Below, piece after piece: positions 1 to 4,152 of a stretch of DNA of 6,016 nucleotides. The notes under the pieces are model-generated. The model ran no database searches. It was not told the DNA's origin and saw nothing but the letters and a program-made list of their open reading frames with translations. Source of the DNA: an uncultured Coriobacteriaceae bacterium (GTDB lineage Bacteria > Actinomycetota > Coriobacteriia > Coriobacteriales > Eggerthellaceae); assembly GCA_902796815.1 (NCBI GenBank), contig CADBQL010000398.1, positions 1-6,016 of the forward strand. The letters are read 5' to 3'. Position numbers and translations under genes: made by a program. Numbering within the stretch: the stretch's first letter is position 1; the number at the start of each line of letters is the position of its first letter.

Positions 1-1
1 A

Positions 2-817
2 ACGCGCATCAACACTAACGGCATCAAGCTGACTCCCGAATACTGCAAGCGTCTTCGTGTGGTTTCGCTCGACAGCGTGCAGGTTACGTTTTATTCGCAC
101 GATGAGAGCATCCACAACGAGCTCGTCGGCGCCAACCGCTTCAGCGAGACCGTCGCAGGCATCAAAAACGCCTTGGCGGCAGGTATCAGCTTGAGCGTCA
201 ACACGCCGCTATGCACATTGAATCGCGATTACGTGCGTACGCTGGAGTTTCTGCATGGTTTGGGCGTCATGTACGTGACGTGCTCCGGTCTAATCACGAC
301 GGGAAATGCGGCGCGGCCCGCATCGGGGCAGCTTCAGCTTCAGCCGGACGAAATCAAACAAGTGCTGGCCGATGCCGTGCACTACTGCTATGACAACGAC
401 ATGGAAATCAGCTTCACGTCACCTGGTTGGGTCGAGCCCGAGTTCTGTCACGAGCTCGGCATCAGCGCTCCGGCATGCGGTGCGTGCTTGAGCAACATGG
501 CGATCACGCCGGGCGGAAATGTTGTGCCTTGCCAGAGTTGGCTTGACGGGGTTGTGCTCGGCAATATGCTCGGCGATAGTTGGGAAAGCATTTGGGAAGG
601 ACCCCGCTGTAAGGCGATTAGGGACAAGTCGTCCCTGATGGACGGCACATGTCCTCTTCGAAAGCAGCAGATTGAGATTTTACGGGAGTTATCGGGCGGC
701 AATGCGATTGCGGGTGGTGTTGTGCTCGCAGCTGATGGCGCGGCTATGTCAGATACACCCGCGCCTGCGGTCGGTAGCCCAAACCCCACGCCGACCGAAA
801 GGGGTGATGCGCAATGA
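2..817 (+). CDS. Radical SAM/SPASM domain protein, 5' end outside window
   Basis: The frame is open from the first bases, so the N-terminal part with the CX3CX2C cluster motif lies upstream and cannot be checked. The 271 visible residues start inside the radical SAM barrel: a TNG strand end, then SLDSVQVTFYSHDESIHNEL and a later SVNTPLCTLN strand, as in peptide-modifying radical SAM enzymes. A SPASM/twitch-type C-terminal domain follows. It has CGAC (Cys codons at 476 and 485), ITPGGNVVPCQSW (Cys 530), LGNM...W..IW, then Cys codons at 608 and 650 (TCPL). These Cys residues probably bind an auxiliary Fe-S cluster; the Cys set after TCPL is shorter than in the full seven-Cys SPASM. The last ~40 residues are Ala/Gly/Pro-rich and probably disordered. 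A GTG at 59 could be mistaken for the start, but the homology clearly continues upstream of it. The stop codon overlaps the next gene's start (ATGA, 814-817), so the two are probably translationally coupled. The family fits maturases that modify Cys-rich peptides; the substrate here is inferred, not known. Confidence 0.88.
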   Translation, partial: TRINTNGIKLTPEYCKRLRVVSLDSVQVTFYSHDESIHNELVGANRFSETVAGIKNALAAGISLSVNTPLCTLNRDYVRTLEFLHGLGVMYVTCSGLITTGNAARPASGQLQLQPDEIKQVLADAVHYCYDNDMEISFTSPGWVEPEFCHELGISAPACGACLSNMAITPGGNVVPCQSWLDGVVLGNMLGDSWESIWEGPRCKAIRDKSSLMDGTCPLRKQQIEILRELSGGNAIAGGVVLAADGAAMSDTPAPAVGSPNPTPTERGDAQ

Positions 818-2085
818 AGCTGAATGAAGCACGTTGCAGCTCATCGGCCACCTATTCGGCAAGGTTTTTCTTTACCATGCTCATCGCGGCGCTTGCGTTG
901 GCGGCCCTTGCCATAACCATACCTTTAACCCGTGCGCAAGCGGCCACAGGTGACCTTGACGAAATCATAAACTACACCATCACGGTGGACGTAAACGATG
1001 ATGCAACCCTCGACATGGTTTATCACATCGATTGGCTTGTCCTCGATTCCACATCTGATGGCCCGCTCACGTGGGTGCGCGTCGGCATTCCTAATAAGCA
1101 TTACGTTTCGCTCGAACCCTTGAGCTCCACTATCGATGACATCAGCTATAGCTCGTCAAGCGGAGGCTGCGCTCGCATCGATTTGGATCGCGCTTATCGG
1201 GCTGGTGAAATCGCGAGCTTCGACTTCAAGCTCGCGCAGGATTATATGTACCAGGCGAACAGGGATAACGAAGGTGAAACGGTCTTCGAGTTCACCCCCG
1301 GCTGGTTCGATGACATCGAAGTCGACAATTTGGTAGTGCGGTGGAGCGCCGACAAGGTCGAGCGCATTGCGCCTGCCGCTCAACAAGAAGGCGACTACTA
1401 CGTCTGGCGCACTTCGCTCGGAAAGCGGCAGCGCTATACGGTAACGGTCGCCTATCCAAATAACGCATATGCTTTTGACATCTCCAAGACGATTGAGCAG
1501 GGCAGTTCGAGCAGCTCTGATGACGACAATGATTGGATTTACGGGCTCATCGGTCTTGCGGTGCTCGCTTTCATGGGATGGGCGTCTGTTTCTATCTTCT
1601 TGGGTGTAATACGTGCCATAACAAGCTTGTTCACTCGTACGTCGGGCTTTTCGTCTGGAAAGAAGAAGATAACGCGCACCAAAGTTGTTTACTATCCTAC
1701 CTGCCCAGGATGCGGTGCCGCTCGCGAAGAAGGCAAGGAAACGTGCTCGTATTGCGGACGCAGCATGATTCAAAGCGAGGAGAAGGTCACCGAGGAAGAT
1801 CTTCCTCCTGAGGAAAACGCGATCAGAGGCAAGGACACCGACGGACTGTACGCGTACTCTTCGCAGCCAAACACGTATTTGCGTGTACATGTGGTGCCTG
1901 TGCCAGTGGTCCACAGTACACGATCGCATAGCTCATGCGCGCATAGCTCATGTGCGCACAGCTCTTGTGCATGCGCATGTGGCTGTGCATGTGCATGCGC
2001 TTGCGCAGGTGGCGGTCGTGCTGGCTGCACTGCGAAGGATTTCTACAATACGGATTTGAAATTGCGCCAGCTCGAATTGAAGTAG
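814..2085 (+). CDS. Membrane protein: DUF2207-like outer domain, zinc ribbon, Cys-Ala repeat tail
   Basis: 423 residues. The start ATG lies 7 bases after a purine-rich GAAAGGGGTG and overlaps the preceding stop. Residues 18-43 form a signal peptide (hydrophobic core, then TRAQA|A). Residues ~45-225 form a beta-rich outer domain (INYTITVDVNDDATLDMVY..., YTVTVAYP) resembling the N-terminal domain of DUF2207 membrane proteins. A Ser/Asp linker (230-240) leads to one transmembrane helix at ~241-268. A basic stretch (KKKITRTK) follows, then a zinc ribbon with CPGC (297-300) and CSYC (311-314), and an acidic linker. The tail, 371-405, has three (H)SSCA units, a CACACGCACACACA run and GGGRAGC, ten Cys in all, followed by an ordinary 18-residue end. 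With the signal peptide cleaved, the zinc ribbon and tail would face the cytoplasm, where a radical SAM enzyme could reach them. Coupling to the radical SAM gene makes this tail its best candidate substrate (inference). Metal storage or binding by the tail is the main alternative. I know no established name for this protein. Confidence 0.85.
   Translation: MKLNEARCSSSATYSARFFFTMLIAALALAALAITIPLTRAQAATGDLDEIINYTITVDVNDDATLDMVYHIDWLVLDSTSDGPLTWVRVGIPNKHYVSLEPLSSTIDDISYSSSSGGCARIDLDRAYRAGEIASFDFKLAQDYMYQANRDNEGETVFEFTPGWFDDIEVDNLVVRWSADKVERIAPAAQQEGDYYVWRTSLGKRQRYTVTVAYPNNAYAFDISKTIEQGSSSSSDDDNDWIYGLIGLAVLAFMGWASVSIFLGVIRAITSLFTRTSGFSSGKKKITRTKVVYYPTCPGCGAAREEGKETCSYCGRSMIQSEEKVTEEDLPPEENAIRGKDTDGLYAYSSQPNTYLRVHVVPVPVVHSTRSHSSCAHSSCAHSSCACACGCACACACAGGGRAGCTAKDFYNTDLKLRQLELK
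1924..2028 (+). repeat. Cys/His/Ala repeat tail coding segment with 15-bp units
   Basis: This codes for residues 371-405 of the membrane protein. Three successive units of about 15 bp (catagctcatgcg, catagctcatgtg, cacagctcttgtg with flanks) encode HSSCA-type pentapeptides. The following DNA alternates TGC/TGT and GCA/GCT/GCG codons for Cys-Ala dipeptides. Synonymous changes between units keep the amino acid pattern, which suggests selection on the protein rather than a recent DNA expansion. The terminal GGGRAGC adds the tenth Cys of the tail. Confidence 0.85.
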
Positions 2086-2098
2086 AAGGAGAGGCGCA

Positions 2099-2176
2099 TT
2101 GAATGAAACTACTACTGATGCGCCATGGGCGAATGTGCATTCTTGGCAAGAGAGGGTAGGAGAACCACATGAGTAA
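2099..2176 (+). CDS. Candidate 25-residue small ORF, TTG start, coupled to flavoprotein gene
   Basis: A TTG codon lies 7 bases after AGGAG (2087-2091), an ideal distance. It opens a 25-codon frame (Asn-Glu-Thr-Thr-Thr-Asp..., ending EPHE). Its TAA falls just inside the next gene (ATGAGTAA at 2169-2176), so it could couple translation of the flavoprotein to the upstream gene. It competes with the ATG frame at 2103. There is no recognisable family, and a frame this short can arise by chance. The good ribosome site and the overlap are the only support. Confidence 0.2.
   Translation: MNETTTDAPWANVHSWQERVGEPHE
2103..2159 (+). pseudogene. 18-codon frame resembling a histidine phosphatase N-terminus
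   Basis: From ATG at 2103 the frame reads MKLLLMRHGR and stops at TAG 2157-2159. MKLLLxRHG is the classic start of the histidine phosphatase (phosphoglycerate mutase-like / SixA-like) superfamily, where RHG carries the catalytic His. Nothing after Arg10 resembles the family, and the flavoprotein gene begins 10 bases after the stop. It is therefore either a remnant of a deleted phosphatase gene, a small leader peptide, or chance. GAGG at 2091-2094 is 8 bases upstream and could serve it. Confidence 0.3.
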
Positions 2177-2711
2177 GATAGTTGTAATCAAAGGCAGCGC
2201 GCGCAAAGGCGGCAACAGCAATTCGATGGCGGATGCGTTCATCGCAGCTGCGGGTGAGCTTGGACACGAGGTTGTGGAGTGCAACGCGACGAGCATGAAC
2301 CTGAACGGATGCCACGGATGCATGTCGTGCTTCAAGACGGGAAAAGCCTGCACGCACGACGATGACTTCAACACCATCGCCGATGATCTGCTCACCGCAG
2401 ATGGCTGGGTGTTCTCGTTCCCGATTTATTGGTACACCATGCCCGGTCAGACGAAATGCATTCTCGATAACGTTTTTTCGTTTGCAGTTGGCGGAAAGGA
2501 CTGCAAGGGCAAGAAAGTTGCGATAATCTCTTGCTGCGAGGAGAACGACATGACGGTTTTCGATCATGCAGTCGGTCCGTTCGAGCGAGGCGGCGCACTC
2601 ATGGGTTGGGATTTTGTCGGCAACGTGCTTGTGCCGGGCGTGAATAACGTCGGTGACATCGCGAATACCGACGGCTGTGAGCAAGCTGCTGCTCTTGCGC
2701 AGAAGTTTTAG
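2169..2711 (+). CDS. Flavodoxin-fold NAD(P)H:FMN reductase / iron-sulfur flavoprotein family
   Basis: 180 residues, starting at ATG 6 bases after AGGAG (2158-2162). It opens with MSKIVVIKGSARKGGNSN: a beta strand and the GSxRKxGNS phosphate loop that holds the FMN phosphate. The TADGWVFSFPIYWYTMPGQTK segment (77-96) is the second flavin-binding region, and KKVAIIS begins a later strand. A cysteine motif CHGCMSC...C (48, 51, 54, 61; CX2CX2CX6C) sits after the second strand. It falls within the CX2CX2CX4-7C spacing that ligates a 4Fe-4S cluster in iron-sulfur flavoproteins (Isf family). Many related reductases keep similar Cys without a proven cluster, so cluster binding is likely but not certain. 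The predicted role is cytoplasmic electron transfer from NAD(P)H or ferredoxin through FMN. Being in the same operon as the radical SAM enzyme, it could supply electrons to it or set the redox state of the Cys-rich partners; that link is inference. Confidence 0.85.
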   Translation: MSKIVVIKGSARKGGNSNSMADAFIAAAGELGHEVVECNATSMNLNGCHGCMSCFKTGKACTHDDDFNTIADDLLTADGWVFSFPIYWYTMPGQTKCILDNVFSFAVGGKDCKGKKVAIISCCEENDMTVFDHAVGPFERGGALMGWDFVGNVLVPGVNNVGDIANTDGCEQAAALAQKF

Positions 2712-2751
2712 CATTGAAAGTCGATGTGAGTTATTGACCAGGAGAAGCGAT

Positions 2752-3021
2752 ATGGCTAACGAGTCAGGATTTGGGCGGGACAAGCACTCCGTCGACCAGC
2801 AAGGCAAGCCTGAGGATGTGCTGGCAATGGCTAAGGCGGAAGGTTATGAGCTTTCCGATGAAGACCTTGACCAGGTGGCCGGTGGATCTTGGGGCGCCGA
2901 AAAGGACGGAGCATGCCCGTCTTGCGGGAGCACGAGGGTTTCACCTCAGGGCATGCATTCGTACGAATGCCTTGATTGCCATAAGCATTTCAAGATGAAC
3001 GCGAGTCGCCCGATATCGTAG
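2752..3021 (+). CDS. Nif11-like leader fused to four-Cys zinc-ribbon-like core (RiPP precursor candidate)
   Basis: 89 residues. The frame is open further upstream, but ATG 2752 is preceded by AGGAG (2740-2744) at 7 bases and lies just after the flavoprotein stop, so it is the start. Residues 19-45 (KPEDVLAMAKAEGYELSDED...QVAGG) match the C-terminal half of the Nif11 leader domain of RiPP precursors, ending in the double-Gly at 44-45 where leaders are cut. The N-terminal helix of Nif11 is absent or very short (MANESGFGRDKHS). The putative core (46-89) has CPSC (55-58) and CLDC (73-76), spaced 14 residues apart. This is a zinc-ribbon pattern, similar to those at the N-termini of some transposases. 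It is the last gene of the apparent operon and a second candidate substrate for the radical SAM enzyme. No peptidase-transporter or cyclase gene is in the window. It may instead be a small zinc protein that merely carries a Nif11-like segment. Confidence 0.8.
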   Translation: MANESGFGRDKHSVDQQGKPEDVLAMAKAEGYELSDEDLDQVAGGSWGAEKDGACPSCGSTRVSPQGMHSYECLDCHKHFKMNASRPIS

Positions 3022-3063
3022 TGGTACGGCAGCGGGCAATCGCTCAAAAAGCGCAGGAGACTG

Positions 3064-3144
3064 ATGTTCCAAAAGGAGCCAAAAGGGAGTATCCCTTTTG
3101 GCCCCTTGGTGCTATTCGGTGCTCGAGTTTTGAGAATTTGTTAA
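3064..3144 (+). CDS. Candidate 26-residue small ORF across the hairpin
   Basis: ATG 3064 follows AGGAG (3055-3059) by 4 bases and opens a frame MFQKEPKGSIPFG... to TAA at 3142-3144. The frame runs through the inverted repeat at 3078-3102, so translation would disturb that hairpin. It could be a leader peptide for the gene at 3195 or chance. It has no known family and only the ribosome site supports it. Confidence 0.15.
   Translation: MFQKEPKGSIPFGPLVLFGARVLRIC
3078..3102. terminator. Perfect 11-bp hairpin between the operon and the UPF0158-ACT gene
   Basis: GCCAAAAGGGA (3078-3088), loop GTA, TCCCTTTTGGC (3092-3102) form an uninterrupted stem. Outer CCAA (3069-3072) can also pair with TTGG (3106-3109) across mismatches. 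It lies 57 bases after the Nif11 gene stop, as an operon terminator would. However, the bases right after the stem are CCCCTTGG, not a T run, so it is not a canonical intrinsic terminator in either direction. It may act with Rho, stabilise mRNA ends, or be a leader structure for the next gene. Confidence 0.4.
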
Positions 3145-3194
3145 GAAGGGCTTTTTACGTTCTCGCGGGGGGCAAACAACCTTTGGAGGTATCT

Positions 3195-4040
3195 ATGCAG
3201 AACGCAAGCGTGGTATTCAGCTTGACCCAAGTTATCGACGCTATCGAAGACGCGTCGGTCGATGTCCAATGGTTCGCAAACGCCGAAACGGGTGAGTTAG
3301 GCTGCTACGACAGTAGATACACCACAATGGAAGAATACGACGAGTATGCCTTCGAGGGTGAGGAATGGCTCAGGCTGCCCGACGATCGCGATCGTGGCGA
3401 TTGGCGCAACATGCGCGACTTTGCGTATGCGATAGGAGGCGCGGAAGGCGACGAGCTGCTCGATGCCATCCACGGTAGCGGGGCTTTTCGTAACTTCCGG
3501 CGTGCGGTCGAGCGCATGGGCGCGCTGCAGAGTTGGTATGCCTACAAGGACGAGCGAATCAGCGAGCTGGCTATCGAATGGCTCGAAGACAATGGCCTTA
3601 CCTGGAACGATGGCCGCCACGAAAACCTCAAGCGTGACTGGCGCTCTCTATTGCCCGATGCGTTGAGCGTGCGTCTCCAACTCGAGGTACTCGACTGCAC
3701 CCTGAGCGTTTGCAAGCTCGAGAAGCTTTCCCATGGCTTGTTGGGTGGAGGTTTTTGCAGTGTCACCTGCACCGATGAAGAGATTTCCGTCGTTTGCGAA
3801 ACCAGCAAGGTGCCCGAAGACGCCATCATGCGCGAGGATGGTCTGCGCGCGCTCAAGGTGAAAGGTCCGCTCGACTTTGGTCTCATCGGCATTTTGGCCA
3901 AAATCTCAACCGCGCTTGCCGAGGCTGAAGTGCCCCTGTTCGCTGTTTCGACCTACGATACCGATTACGTGCTGGTCAAGGACGAGCATCTTGATGATGC
4001 AATTGTCGCGTTGCGCGGCAATCGCTGCATTGTTGGGTAG
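3195..4040 (+). CDS. UPF0158 domain - ACT_7 (CASTOR-like) domain fusion protein
   Basis: 281 residues. The frame is open back to 3021, but ATG 3195 is chosen because GGAGG (3185-3189) lies 5 bases before it and homology begins there. Residues ~9-135 match UPF0158: VIDAIEDASVDVQWFANAETGE, then an acidic segment with EEWLRLPDDRDR, a helical MRDFAYAI, GSGAFRNFRRAVER and WYAYKDERISELAIEWL. After a short linker, residues ~165-281 match the ACT_7 domain of ACT proteins related to CASTOR amino-acid sensors: LSVCKL, FCSVTCTDEEISVVC, LKVKGPLDFGLIGILAKIS, LAEAEVPLFAVSTYDTDYVL. These ACT proteins bind small ligands, often amino acids. UPF0158 has no settled function. There is no signal peptide or membrane segment, so the protein is cytoplasmic. 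It has its own ribosome site and a 173-base gap from the operon upstream, so it is probably a separate unit. The two domains usually occur as separate proteins as far as I know; the fusion reads cleanly in frame with no sign of a sequencing join. Confidence 0.85.
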   Translation: MQNASVVFSLTQVIDAIEDASVDVQWFANAETGELGCYDSRYTTMEEYDEYAFEGEEWLRLPDDRDRGDWRNMRDFAYAIGGAEGDELLDAIHGSGAFRNFRRAVERMGALQSWYAYKDERISELAIEWLEDNGLTWNDGRHENLKRDWRSLLPDALSVRLQLEVLDCTLSVCKLEKLSHGLLGGGFCSVTCTDEEISVVCETSKVPEDAIMREDGLRALKVKGPLDFGLIGILAKISTALAEAEVPLFAVSTYDTDYVLVKDEHLDDAIVALRGNRCIVG

Positions 4041-4152
4041 TTTTGGTTTGCGTAGTTTTTTGAATAGCCTTCCGCATCTTTGATGAACCTTTTGGGTGCG
4101 CCTTCGGTTATGGGGAGGGCTTCGCGATCGAGAGCTTTACGGACGGAGAGGG

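Noticed and set aside
59..817. GTG at 59 as start of the radical SAM gene
   Set aside because: The same frame is open upstream and reads TRINTNGIKLTPEYCKRLR, a typical radical SAM continuation, so the gene is cut by the window edge.
1156..1929. 257-codon open frame on the minus strand
   Set aside because: It is antisense to the DUF2207-like gene, which has a signal peptide, membrane helix and zinc ribbon in order; the minus translation is Arg/Ser-rich with no recognisable domain.
1924..1965. CRISPR-like short repeats
   Set aside because: The 15-bp units have no spacers and are in-frame codons for HSSCA peptides.
2112..2807. 231-codon open frame on the minus strand
   Set aside because: It lies opposite the flavoprotein, whose FMN-binding motifs are clear; the antisense product has no family resemblance.
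3130..3158. TTGAGA...TTTTAC as a promoter for the UPF0158-ACT gene
   Set aside because: The -10 matches only 3 of 6 consensus bases, too weak to call.
3021..3194. GTG at 3021 as start of the UPF0158-ACT gene
   Set aside because: The extra 58 codons run through the hairpin and show no homology, while ATG 3195 has a strong GGAGG at the right distance.
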